Origin: Macrotrachela quadricornifera
Lineage: Eukaryota; Rotifera; Eurotatoria; Philodinida; Philodinidae
Assembly (NCBI GenBank): GCA_022393335.1
Contig: JAJEKB010021035.1
Coordinates: forward strand, 826,155 to 890,154
DNA: 64,000 nucleotides
Direction: 5' to 3'
How positions within the stretch are numbered: position 1 is the first letter of the stretch; each line of letters starts with the position of its first letter. The notes beneath the pieces are model-generated. The model was not told the DNA's origin and made no database searches. It saw only the letters and a list, made by a program, of their open reading frames with translations. The position numbers and the translations under genes were made by a program. Below, piece by piece: positions 37,353 to 48,410 of this stretch.

Positions 37353-37562
37353 AGCAAATAAACTTCTAAAAAGTTACAAAAACTTATATATTTCAATGCT
37401 GCCGATACATATCACCACTAGTTGTAACTAGTAAGCTAAAATTTTAAGAAATAAAATATCTTGATCAGATTATCATTTAGGACTTGTTTCAGATCGCATT
37501 TCATATATAATATGAAAGAAAGAAAACAAGTTGATTAGTGTTAGTTACGCTCAAGTGACAAA

Positions 37563-39370
37563 ATGGAAAGCAACTTGAAAAAAGAACATCCATATCTTCA
37601 TCGTCGTCGTCGTTCAATCATCCATAATTTCTTTCGTCTCACTTCCATTCATGGTCTCCCGGCAATTGCACGTGGTGAGGGTCCAAGAAATATCTTCTGT
37701 TGGTCGCTCATTTTCTTCATCTTCTTCATTGTTATGATGTACTTTGTTATTGTATCAATCCTTGCCTATTTCAAATATCCGACACAAACAAATGTCGATA
37801 TAACCGTCGAGTATCCAATGATCTTTCCAGCTGTCACAGTATGTAGTTACGCTGGCTTCCGTTACGATCTCTTGATCGGTCCTTTTACCAATTATATGAT
37901 TGACGCTGGCCTAGCGTCAGCAAACATGTCGGCAGCAGCCATTCTGAACATTCCTGGAATAGAGTACATGATTCATCAGTTTTTTGTTGATATTGTAAAT
38001 AGAAACGGAAATGTTCTTGATTATATGTTTTATTTAAACGAATTACTCTACTCATGTACATACAATGGTCTCTCATGCAACAGTAATGATTTTGTTCAGG
38101 TGAGTTGTTCTTTCTTTATTTTCTATACTTCATTTCTTCTTGCTGTTTCAATATAGTTCATATCTTCAGTATATGGATTGTGTTATACATTTAATGCAAA
38201 AAGTGATAGTGTGAATGGCAATATATCAATTCGTACGTCAGCCGATAATGGTGGACAGGGTGTGTTGGCATTGGAATTCTTCACTTATGATTATTTGAAT
38301 GTTCCGCACCTAAGAGATGGCGTGGGAATTATTGTAATGGTAAGAAATTCGTGTTTTTTCTGATGGACAAGGTATGCATCATTTCCTTCTCACTTCTAGG
38401 TTCATGATAATACTCAAGTACCACAAATTGACATTAATGGGATTGGTTTGTCACCTGGTCTTGAACATACATTACAATTTTCAAAGACAATAACATCATT
38501 TCTGAGCGCACCCTATACAAATTGTACCACGAAAATTCGAGCTGATATGAAAGCAATGTTTGAAACCTATTATAATGGTACGCAATACGAGTATTCAAGA
38601 CAAATATGTCTTAGCCTATGTGCACAGACTTACGTGTAAGTATTTTGAGAATAGTATACTCTTCCTAGAAAACGAACTTATTTGATATTGATACCATTTT
38701 TTTGCAGATATTTAACGTGTAATTGTACATCACCTTTATATTGGAATGTCCGTAGTGTTTTACTACCCAATGGTGAAGTTATTTTTGCACCAATCTGCAA
38801 AATTTTCAACGGATGTTATCTAAATGCAACGAATAAATTCGAGAATGATTTAATGCTTATTAATAATCAGTGCTCTCATTGTACTTCAGAATGTCAATTG
38901 ACTTCGTTTGATGTAGAATTATCATCAATACTGGTAAATTTTTTTATTGATTATCATAATTTAATTTCTAAAACTTTCAGGCACCAGGAATATCTAAACA
39001 GTTAGCATTGAAACAGTGGATAGAAAACAAGTCACTCATAAATAATTCACGAACAATCGCTCTTCCAGTTGATTGGTTAAACAATTCAAATACTTATATC
39101 CAACAAAACTATGTTGGTCTTCAAATTGTACTGAGTACGTTCCTCGTCAACAGTTACACACAATCGGCTACACTCAGTTGGGCAGATGTCGTTTCAAATG
39201 TTGGTGGACAAACAGGATTGTATGTCCCTTTTTAACTCATACAGAATTTCATTTCTGAACTTTCTTCTTTTTTCAGATGGATTGGTGTCAGTATGTTGTC
39301 TATCATTGAATTGTTGGAAATGTTTTATCGGCTAATTCGACATTTTATTTCTCAACGATTAAGAAAATAA
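37563..39370 (+). CDS. DEG/ENaC (ASC family) sodium channel subunit, copy 2
   Basis: Six exons: 37563-38099, 38157-38339, 38400-38635, 38708-38933, 38981-39219 and 39277-39370 (introns 47-72 bp, GT-AG, phases consistent), encoding 504 residues. The basic HRRRRSII start is shared with copy 1, and here the canonical His-Gly gating motif is kept (TSIHGL). TM1 is near residues 50-77, followed by FPAVTVCSYA, an extracellular Cys-rich domain (QICLSLCAQTYVYLTCNC, then CSHCTSEC), and GGQTGLWIGVSMLSIIELLE with the GxS selectivity motif in TM2. The short tail ends SQRLRK. Expected to form cation channels in the plasma membrane, possibly with copy 1. It has introns that copy 1 lacks (38100-38156 and 38636-38707), while the other four match in position. 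An alternative acceptor at 38170 for exon 2 cannot be excluded. Confidence 0.88.
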
Positions 39371-41449
39371 ACACAAAATGATCTCAAAAAATAACATATA
39401 ACTCGCTATTGACTCATTCTCTTACTACTCACACATTTGCAATTAATCTTACATAAAAATCAATCATTATTGTCTTCTAAAAACTAGTTCATCTCTTCAA
39501 TACGTTATAATCTACGTAATAACTAAAAACCCACTCAAGAGTACACTAATTAATATTATACACTGCTCAGTTTTTCATGAAACTTTCAATAGTTATAGGG
39601 TTCATAGTCAGTAGTCACTCCTATAAATTTCAGCTTGATCAGTTAAGCTTTTGCCTTACTTTTGGTGTCCGTCAGATAAGCCATCAAATGACCTATATCA
39701 GTGACTATGCACACCTTCAATCTCTACTATATTGTTCAGAATCAGAGCCATTTGTTTCATCATCAATAATAAACATCATGATCTACGAAACTATCGCCAT
39801 ATGTGACTACAGAGCAACAGTACTGTGAACATCATGTAGGATATATTATTTAATGGAGGCTTTATTTGAAAAAAGTCGAAGATACAAGCATCACATACTT
39901 AGAATTTAGTCACAAATTGAATTAAGTATGTGATACAAAATATAAGAAATTATTTATATAACGTTTTTGAATAAAAAAAAACGACATAAATAAATATTTG
40001 CGTGCTTCTGTGAAAAACGAAAAAAAGCGAAAAATAAATACTTTTCACTGATTAATGTTAAAACTATTCCAATACATGGCGTACTGGCTTTCTCTCAATG
40101 TTATGCATGTATATGTGTTTGGGCTTTGTTCTTTTCTTTCTTCAGATGTATCATAGGTTTTTTTCATTCTGATGCATCATATATATACCCTCTATCTGTT
40201 ATTATACGAATTACTTAGGTAAAAATGGTTATCGAATACGTTTGTTGTAATACTTGTTTTGATTCGAAGAATTATCGTTCATTTCGTGGTATAGCAATGC
40301 GTCTGTTTGTTTCTGCGCGAACAAATATGTATTTTCTAGACTCTAGATCGATATGTAATGCTTGTCGAATGTCTTATTTAAAATGATGTAATAATACTGA
40401 ATTTATTAGCGTGTTTAATTGTCTTGAAGAAGAACCAAACGAATATATAATGGACATTGACGATAAAGTAAGATTATCTGATCTTATAGTTATTATTACG
40501 TTTCGATTATGTTTTTAGAATGATGATGAAAACAATGAATCTGTAATAACAGCACCATCAAATGATCCGATTGACACAAATGTTGTAATTTTACTGTTGA
40601 ACATTAGTGTTTCATCTCATTAGTATGTTTTTGATAAGAACAGTTAATTTAAATAAGATATTTTCGTATTGTAGTCATTGTGTAGTTTAAAATCAATCAA
40701 AATATTTATGTCATTCATTCAGATAGAATAAATTAAGAAACGTTAAAGGATTTGACTGAGAAAATACAAGAAATATTCTAATAGAACAATGTTTTAAAAA
40801 TACCCAAAACTGAGAATAAAATAGTTCTACAGTTTCAAGTGACGCATCACGTAAAACAACGATATCCTTGATGAGGCGGATAAATATAATCCATACGATT
40901 TTTCAACTTATAAAAAATATGCATTTTGCGTTTCTAGAAGAGCAAATATTTACTTTAGAACATATAGTCAATCGATGAATTATTTCTCTAAGTGGATGAA
41001 ATTATCACTATAAAAACGATATTTTCATCTAATACAAGATCTCACAAAATGCTGAATGTCAGATTTTGTAAGAATCTTACAGCAACAATCATGTAAGACT
41101 AAAACTAGCATCTTATGGTAGGAAACATAATAAATCTTATATGATCTTCGTACGATTTTTTCACCTATATCCTATGCTTTATGATCAACATAGTAAGAGC
41201 TCTCATCTACCATTAATAATGGCTTTATTGCCCTTCAAACTTTAATCCTGCAGAGATTATATTCTACAAGCTTTACTAAGTAGATAAATATTCTTCTACA
41301 GTAAATACTAGGTAAATATTAGTAATTCGTATTCAGTTTCATGATAAAAAAAGATCAGTGATAAAATAATCGACTGTCGCTTTCATCTGAAAATTCAGAT
41401 TATTACTTGTGTATTTTCGATCTATACTAACCCACTTCCATATTTTTTC
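39371..41449. other. Intergenic interval with one small broken gene
   Basis: Besides the small broken gene at 40225-40623, I see only AT-rich DNA. The frame at 39577-39828 (83 codons) has no recognisable motif and is probably chance. The end of the interval should contain the promoter of the serine hydrolase gene, but no motif can be named. Confidence 0.5.
40225..40623 (+). pseudogene. Small two-exon Cys-rich gene with an internal TGA
   Basis: Two exons (40225-40467 and 40519-40623, 51-bp GT-AG intron, phase 0) read as 115 codons with one TGA at codon 54 (40384-40386). The first part has paired cysteines: VCCNTCF near residues 6-12 and ICNACRMSY near residues 46-54, then stop-CNN where a Trp (TGG) would be natural. 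The spacing suggests a zinc-binding module. The second part is acidic (CLEEEPNEYIMDIDDK) and ends SVSSH. I do not recognise the family; such C-x2-C modules with a short acidic tail could belong to a mobile-element protein or a small nuclear regulator. The good splice sites suggest it was a real gene, probably now dead. Confidence 0.45.
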
Positions 41450-42994
41450 ATGAACCATATAAACATTCTAATCGTACTCGCTTTACTATGGCATCTATGC
41501 TTTAGTCAAATCAAGCAAAATGACGACAATGTAATGTCAAAAATTCAACAAGTCGAAAATGGACTACATTATGCTATACAGATCGACAATGAATTATCAA
41601 ATCCAACATTTACGATTAGTGAGCGGATGAAGCATTTTAAGGTGCCTGCCGTTAGTATAGCTCTGATAAATGATGGAGAAATCGAATGGACGAAAGCTTA
41701 CGGCTATTTGAGTGTGGATATGGAGAAAAAAGCCGATCCATTGACATTATTTCAAGCAGCTTCCATCAGTAAACCAGTGGCAGCTATAGCCGCTCTGCAA
41801 TTAGTGGAACAACGAAAAATAGACCTAGACGAAAATGTCAATACGTATCTCAATACTTGGAAAGTAAAGAACACTTCCTTCACTGAAAAAAAGAATGTCA
41901 CTCTACGAGGACTTCTCACACATACGGCGGGACTTACCGTTCACGGATTTCTGGGTTACGCCCAAGGAAGCATATTGCCTACATTAGCTCAAATCCTAAA
42001 TGGGGAAAAGCCAGCTAATTCGCCGGCTGTTGTCGTGGATCTGACTCCAGAAAGTCTCTGGCGATATTCAGGTGGTGGATATGTTCTCATGCAGCAATTA
42101 GTAGAAGATATAACGGGATTCGACTTTCCGACAGTGATGCAACGTTCAGTACTTTCTCCTATTGGTATGAATCATAGCACCTTCCAACTGATGCTGCCTC
42201 CATTATGGCAGCAACAAGCCACTATTGGTCATCAGCCAGGTGGCAAGAAACTACCCGGTAATTGGCATATATATCCCGAAAGTGCGGCTGCTGGACTATG
42301 GACCACGCCATCCGACCTGGCCCAATATGCCATTGAAATACAAAAATCTCTGCAGGGAAAATCTAATCGAGTTCTCTCAAAACAGATGACCGAAGAGATG
42401 CTTACTAAACACCTGGGAGACTGGGGTTTAGGCCCTGGTTTGCACGATGATAATAATTCATTTGCTTTTAGTCACTCAGGTTCTAATGAAGGTTTTAGAT
42501 GCTTTTTGTATGCATTCGCCTATTCAGGTAAAGGAGCGGTGGTTATGACCAACTCGGATGATGGTGTGGCTTTAATTGACGAAATTGTCAGAAGCATCGC
42601 TATTACCTACAACTGGGGCACTCATAAATCCATAACAAAAACCCGTATCACTCTATCCCCTTCAAAACTGGCCACATTTATTGGAGAATATTTGCTGCCT
42701 CAATACAACGTTACTTTATCGATCACGGTTAAGGAAAACAATTTACTGAGCAAACAGCTATGGAATGATCAAACATTTATCCTTTATCCAGAATCTGATT
42801 TAGATTTCTTCATTAGAGAAAATGGTTACCTGATTAAATTTGAATCATCAACCAATGGAACTATCACTGGATTACTGTTATTAGGGTTGAAGTGGACGAA
42901 GATATCACAGGCGTCGGCTTCACATCTTTTTCTCTCTTCTTCGCTTCTCATTTTCTTTTCCCTGAATGTGATTTCGTTTCTTTCTTCCCGTTAG
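41450..42994 (+). CDS. Serine hydrolase of class C beta-lactamase fold, secreted or anchored
   Basis: An intronless frame of 514 residues. Residues 1-19 are a signal peptide (ILIVLALLWHLCFS). The Beta-lactamase domain (PF00144 type) spans about 45-390, with S105-I-S-K108 as the Ser-x-x-Lys nucleophile motif (FQAASISKPV), LLTHTAGL near 156, Y206-S-G as the Tyr motif (YSG in place of YxN), and H342-S-G-S-NEG as the KTG-equivalent. These are the three catalytic boxes of S12 peptidases, esterases and LACTB-like enzymes. A C-terminal beta domain (about 400-480) follows, then a hydrophobic tail (HLFLSSSLLIFFSLNVISFL) fitting a GPI signal or a membrane anchor. The substrate is unknown; antibiotic hydrolysis should not be assumed. 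No introns and a microbe-like sequence suggest horizontal origin, while the N- and C-terminal targeting peptides suggest adaptation to a eukaryotic secretory route. Confidence 0.87.
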   Translation: MNHINILIVLALLWHLCFSQIKQNDDNVMSKIQQVENGLHYAIQIDNELSNPTFTISERMKHFKVPAVSIALINDGEIEWTKAYGYLSVDMEKKADPLTLFQAASISKPVAAIAALQLVEQRKIDLDENVNTYLNTWKVKNTSFTEKKNVTLRGLLTHTAGLTVHGFLGYAQGSILPTLAQILNGEKPANSPAVVVDLTPESLWRYSGGGYVLMQQLVEDITGFDFPTVMQRSVLSPIGMNHSTFQLMLPPLWQQQATIGHQPGGKKLPGNWHIYPESAAAGLWTTPSDLAQYAIEIQKSLQGKSNRVLSKQMTEEMLTKHLGDWGLGPGLHDDNNSFAFSHSGSNEGFRCFLYAFAYSGKGAVVMTNSDDGVALIDEIVRSIAITYNWGTHKSITKTRITLSPSKLATFIGEYLLPQYNVTLSITVKENNLLSKQLWNDQTFILYPESDLDFFIRENGYLIKFESSTNGTITGLLLLGLKWTKISQASASHLFLSSSLLIFFSLNVISFLSSR

Positions 42995-43825
42995 ATCCTC
43001 TTTTCTTCAAAATGATATCTTTTTATTTATCTGTCTTTTTTCATTTTGAAAAAAAATGAAACCATCTGAAAAGTTCTTCTAATAGAAGATCAAATAAGAT
43101 CTAATTTTAAATTTCACAGTCAAAAGATGAAAATGAGAATAGAAATTACGGTGCAGTTTCTCTTGCTGTCAGAATAGTTAATTACAACAAACGTTGTGAA
43201 TACGAGAGAGAATTTTAAATTAATGCTGATATATATGCTTCCTTTTGTTTTTAATAAGGCAATTCATATGAATATTTATATCGGTTAAGACTCAAATCAT
43301 GTATGCATTTCTTTCGCATGTCTCATACGAAAAAATGATCAAGGTCTTATTTTTCAATTCTTTTTAATCTTTTTTTTTCATATAATGTCTCATATAATCC
43401 TTCAAAGACATTTGATTGATGATAGGAGAGAGAGAATTGTTGCTCGTGCAAAACAGTAATGATAGGTAAAGAAGCATTTACACAGGACATTCCTTCAATC
43501 TTTCATCAATTCCTCTAATTGTACGCCTCAGGATTTTTATTAGGTTTTTGTGAAGATATTATTATATTTCATGAAAAGATTTCTGAAAGGCCGGTATCCC
43601 AATTCGCCTCTTTTTCCTATTTTCTCGCGAAAAAGTATGTTGTTGGCAAAAAGCATCCATGAATAGATTGATATACTCTGCTATATTATACGAACAGATC
43701 CCATAACACAATCTAATGTGCCGATCAGTCGAGTTGTACAACTGAGGAGGCTAAAATAAATGATTTTGATGATGAACTTCGACGATGTTATATCTTCCTG
43801 GCCAAAATAAGCGGAACACCTTATT
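42995..43825. other. Intergenic, AT-rich
   Basis: Nothing coding is seen. At 43786-43818 the words TTCCTGGCCAAAATAAGCGG resemble TTCCCTGGTCAAAATAACTGG at 55836-55856, suggesting that a fragment of another dispersed element borders the hAT insertion that begins at 43826. Confidence 0.4.
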
Positions 43826-46572
43826 TAGGGATGTGCAGTTTCAGTTTACTGATGACTGACGTCACTGACAGTGACGCTCAGTGAACACTGATGACATCGG
43901 TGACAGTGCCATCTCAGTGCCAGTGATCACTGACACCGAGTGTCACTGAAGCACTGATGACGACCTCATCAGTGTTCGCTGAAGCACTGGATGAAGTCGG
44001 TGAACCGACAATGTCAGTGACACAGTTTTACACCGACACTGGTATGCACTGATACTGAATATTCACTGATTCTCAAAAGTATTTTAAGGTTGTTTGTGAT
44101 CGATGCTTTAGGAGTATTAAAAGACTTTCATAGAAGTACATCACTTTCGAATGCGTATGTCTTAGCGAATTTTTTTTATTAGAAAATTATGGTCAAAATT
44201 TGATTTTTTTAAATACTTATCACACATAATTCTGAGTTTCTGTTTTATCTAAAGAGTTCAACATCAACACAATATTATCTATTTATTATCAGAAAGAATA
44301 ACTATGAACAGAATAAACTAGTTTAGTTCTATAAAGGTTAGTGGTAATATAGCTGCGTCTAAAGAATCATGTATAAAATGCAAGCAAACTTAGAAATTGC
44401 TCTTTTGTATATGACACGCATCCATCTCATAATAGTGACGATGATATTCGCTTAAAATTTATTTTATATAATATGCTAATTTATCTATATATCTAAAGAA
44501 GAATATTTGTCTGTTTGCCTGTCTGTTCGCTATGCAATCAGTCCCTGTAAAAAGCTACGATCACCAAAGTTTCCACGATGCTTCTCTACGACCCAGGAAA
44601 GGTCGATGAGAGGTTGGCATGGTCATCGGGGTGTGGGTAAAATCTCACCCAGATAGTGCTGTGATAGCTAACATAACCAAAGTCCCCACGATGCTTTCCT
44701 GGGTTGAGAGGTAGTTTTAAAGCGTGTTCTCACCATTAAGAGGAGTAGTATGGTGGTGTTTGGGTGAAATTTCACCTAAGTTATATGGGAACGAAATTTG
44801 CATGGATTTTTCAGAAATTTAGCGAATTTGTTATGATTCTAAGATGAATCATTTCGTATCGATGATTCTTTGGTTTAAATGTGAAAATCGAAGGTTTGTA
44901 ATAGGTTGTAAGAGAAAAATGTATACGAGTGTTTCCTTGATTCACAACTATCATGTATCCATTTGTTTTCTACGACTCACAGAAACAAAGTATTTGTTCT
45001 TTTTCTTGGCTCACAACGATGGCGTATCTATATATTTAAAGAAGAATGTTTGTGTGTTCGCTATGCATTCAGTCTCTGTAATAGCTAGTGTCACAAAACT
45101 TTTCACACTACTTCCGTAGCTCCTGAGGAAAGTCGACTTGGATTTGGAACCACTAAATGGGGTGCGCGGAAGGGGTTGAATGAAATTTCATCTCGATCAA
45201 TACAGATCGAGATTCTGATGAATATGTTCGCTATGTATTTAGTCATCGTGAGAGATAGCGTCACGGAACTGTTTGCATCAGTTTCTTGACTGCTAAGAAA
45301 AGTCGGCAGAGTGATTGGGGGTGAGAAAAGAAGACGTGCGTGAAACTTTGTCTAAGTCGTAAGAGACCGTGATTTTACTCACTTTCTAATCAAATGATGC
45401 AGTTCAATGCAAATTTGAGAGTGATCGTGTCCAGAGTGGATACGAGTGAGGATGTCAGCTTGAGCCCGATGAGAAGAGTCCTGTTGAAGATGCCTGATGC
45501 ACGGTGAAAAAAGCTCTGTGAAAGATACTCCACGCACGGCGCGATAAGATCTGTAGCAGAGGTTCCAGATACGATGAGAAAAGTCCTGTGAAAGAGGTAT
45601 CACGCACGGCGAGAAGAGTCCAATGGCGAACACATAACGCATAGCAGAAACAATCATGTTAAAGATGCCTGACGCATGCTGATAAAAGTCCTGTCCACGA
45701 GGTTTCAGATGTAACGCGAAAATTTCTGTTGCAGATAGTTTACCCACAACGGGGAACAGCCCTGTAGAAGACATGCTATGTGCAGCAGAAAAAGTCGGGT
45801 GGAAGATACAAAAATTTAACCATATTCTCTTTTCATGGGGTACCTCTGCTAGTTAAGGTATAAAGAGAAACAGAAAAAATTGAGAGGCGTTTGTCTATCT
45901 TCTTTTTTACAGTGATATAAATCAAAGGAAACATGAAAGAAGACAAACAAGATGGTCGAATATTTATTTCTTCCTTTTTTCAGTTACTTAATATAAGACA
46001 CTTAATGAATTGATCGAAAAGACAACTCTCTTTAAGGACAATTAATTTTATTATTTTGGTATGTGCGGAAACAGTAAAGAGAGAGGTGTCTGACCCAATG
46101 GATTATACACAAGTGAAAAGAGATTATAAAGAACGAAGAAAATGATAATCAATACCCCACGTATGGTTTTTATAAATAGCCCTAGAACATAGAACAACAT
46201 TGTTATCTATAACCACAATTCGCATACAAAAAAAACATCTTTTGTTTAAAATGTTCATCCGCAAGGTGTCCTATTTTATTAGACGTGGGTTATAAATAAT
46301 TAGGATAGATATCTATGCCAGTGAATATTCAGTATCAGTGCACACCAGTGTCGGTGTAAAACTGTGTCACTGACATTGTCGGTTCACCGACTTCATCCAG
46401 TGCTTCAGCGAACACTGATGAGGTCGTCATCAGTGCTTCAGTGACACTCGGTGTCAGTGATCACTGGCACTGAGATGGCACTGTCACCGATGTCATCAGT
46501 GTTCACTGAACGTCACTGTCGGTGATAACTGCGTCAGTATTTCAGTGTCCTCACTGAAACTGCACATCCCTA
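43826..46572. mobile_element. hAT-type element (2747 bp) with about 240-bp TIRs
   Basis: The ends are TAGGGATGTGCAGTTTCAGT and ACTGAAACTGCACATCCCTA, a perfect 20-bp terminal repeat extended to about 240 bp of arm (43826-44065 and 46315-46572) with indels. A perfect 8-bp duplication ACCTTATT flanks it (43818-43825 and 46573-46580). The arms are packed with CACTGA/TCAGTG words in both orientations, the kind of clustered short motif that hAT transposases bind subterminally. The inside has no transposase. It contains diverged direct repeats (TTCGCTATGCAATCAGTCCC at about 44526 and relatives at about 45057 and 45228) and a minisatellite (45455-45800). It is a non-autonomous element of unusual size. 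Confidence 0.85.
45455..45800. repeat. Degenerate minisatellite, unit about 34-40 bp
   Basis: Variants of GATGAGAAGAGTCCTGTTGAAGA-type units, each about 34-40 bp and often closing with CGCACGGCG or GACGCATGC, recur about nine times (for example 45463, 45573, 45618, 45680). It lies inside the hAT-type element. The minus strand keeps a 131-codon frame across it, but that frame has no domain and is likely a by-product of the repeat. Confidence 0.55.
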
Positions 46573-46941
46573 ACCTTATTCTTTCGAATATTTGTCCCTA
46601 CCATTGTCATTTGGGATCATATTTATATCACAAATACATAATCGATTACTCAATATAATCTAAAAGTTTCATTCCTACAGAGTGAGAATTGACGAAGAAA
46701 ACTACGAAAATGTTTCGTATACTCATGTGTTACTGAAACCAAAATTTAGTGTTTTATTTATTTTTCTGTTATTCTAGATACTCTTTGGAATGTTAGATGG
46801 TTGCTAGTTAGTTAACTACTATACTTTACTGTATAGAGAAATCTTTTAACATTTGATCAAATTGGAAAATTCATTAGCAAAATGAGCTGTAAATGAGAAG
46901 TCTTTAGCACATAGAGAAGAAGATCTTATACGGAATAAATA

Positions 46942-47693
46942 CATGGGGCATTCCAAAAGATTTTTCGCCCGGTTCTTCTAAAAGGTGCAGTTTGAGTTTA
47001 AGTATTTTGTTATAATGCTCAGGCATATTTAAGATTATGTACAAAATTTCAGACTTCTAAGCCTTATACTTCGCTGTGGTTCGTCGTTGCTTTTATATTC
47101 GGTACACGTAACCTACTAACGGAGGACTCATCATAAATAGGAAAACTTTGCATTTCGTTTTTTGATTCCTAAATACATTTTATTACAAAATCGAAATATA
47201 CTAAAAGATGTAACATGAAACACTCTATAATTTGCAAACAATAGTTTTATTTTAATTGCGTCTTTTTTATTTTGAAAATAAAGTCAAAATTTTCTGAACT
47301 ACCTATCACAGGGTCGATAGTTGATCACTCAGAATACTGTTTACTTTGAAAGAAAAAGTATACAATCAACATAAGCTTCATATTGTAGATTGTAGAGCTT
47401 TTCACACTGTATCCTCTGGTATATTTTGTTTTTATTTTTATAAAATATTTTTAAGGATTACAACATGAAATTCAAAGTTTTGTCATTTATTGTAAATCAT
47501 CCGTTATGTAACGTATAAAAAAGTGGCATGTTACTAACGTAAAAGAAATGGTAGATTACGGCAAATTACAAGACTTAGAAGTCTGAAATGTCGTATGTAT
47601 TCCTAAATATGTCTAAAAATTATAACAGAATACTTCAATGCAAACTGAAGCTTTTACAAGAGCCGGGCGAAAAAACTTTTGCAATGCCCTATG
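46942..47693. mobile_element. TA-flanked element with about 120-bp TIRs
   Basis: CATGGGGCATTCCAAAAGAT at the left pairs with CTTTTGCAATGCCCTATG at the right, and pairing runs about 120 bp inward (TTTTTCGCCCGG against CCGGGCGAAAAA, then CAGACTTCTAAG against CTTAGAAGTCTG). Borders are TA, as in Tc1/mariner or related groups. An inner inverted repeat (47165-47250 and 47345-47440) is homologous to the core of the piggyBac-like element at 19478-19971. No transposase frame is seen. Confidence 0.7.
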
Positions 47694-47869
47694 TAAATTG
47701 ATGATCAACTAATGTTTTAGGCCAGCTAGTACGATTGTGAAAAAAATACAAACGATTCACTATTTTCTACAAATATCAGTATGCGACGCCCAATGTTTTC
47801 TGATTTTCTTTTCTGGTATGCTACTGTTTTTAGTTCAAAATTTCAATTATCTGATGCATATTTGATTAT

Positions 47870-48206
47870 ATTCTCGACAGGCAGCAGTAGAGACTGCTTG
47901 TTCATTATCATTTGTATCAGTTGGTACTTTTGTTTCCGTAACATTTTGGTGAAGTTGTATCGGCATATCTTGATCGGATTGATTTGTAGGAAGAACTTCA
48001 TTACTTTATTGATTAACTCCACGAAGACGTTTGTTAGGTGTATTGTTTGAGTCAAAGACCCGAATCGGTTGTGAGTACTGAGGTTGTAGTTATACTTTAG
48101 ATTCGGAGACACCGCTAGTATCATTACGATCTTTCTTGGTTATAGCTGATATTGGAGTTGACGATCTTATTGGATTAATCGTCGGTGAAGGAGGAGGGGA
48201 TGCCAT
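47870..48206 (-). pseudogene. Possible relic of a Ser/Pro/Asn/Gln-rich protein
   Basis: From a Met at 48206 the minus frame begins MASPPPSPTINPIRSSTPIS and continues in low-complexity, Ser/Thr/Asn/Gln-rich style for over 100 codons, with two TAA stops (after ESKV and after GVNQ). The composition after the stops stays the same, which suggests one broken coding segment rather than chance. I cannot name a family. The opposite strand lacks a competing long frame across all of it. Low confidence. Confidence 0.3.
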
Positions 48207-48410
48207 TGTATTGATTGGTAATTAATATGATGATAATGCTATCTTTTGTATTTATGCATCAGGCATGTTTAACAAAACCGATGTGTGTTATTGTTGATAA
48301 TGTTGAGCTGCTAAGTTGTTTGAAGAGAACTGATTAATCGTTTGACAATTAAGTAGATGCTGTGGATAGAGACATCATTGAGGACTATTAATTGTTTGAT
48401 AATTCACTGA

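Larger units (their letters stand above)
33104..37562. other. Shared upstream region of two divergent channel genes, repeat-filled
   Basis: No gene is seen between the two divergent DEG/ENaC starts. The interval is occupied by a nested pair of TIR elements (33341-33740), a 60-bp tandem repeat (34830-35450) and two fold-back elements (35598-36266 and 36841-37352). The promoters of both genes should lie at its ends. No specific motif can be assigned. Confidence 0.6.

Noticed and set aside
45379..45774. 131-codon minus-strand frame
   Set aside because: It lies inside a minisatellite within a hAT-type element; its openness follows from the repeat unit and no domain is present.
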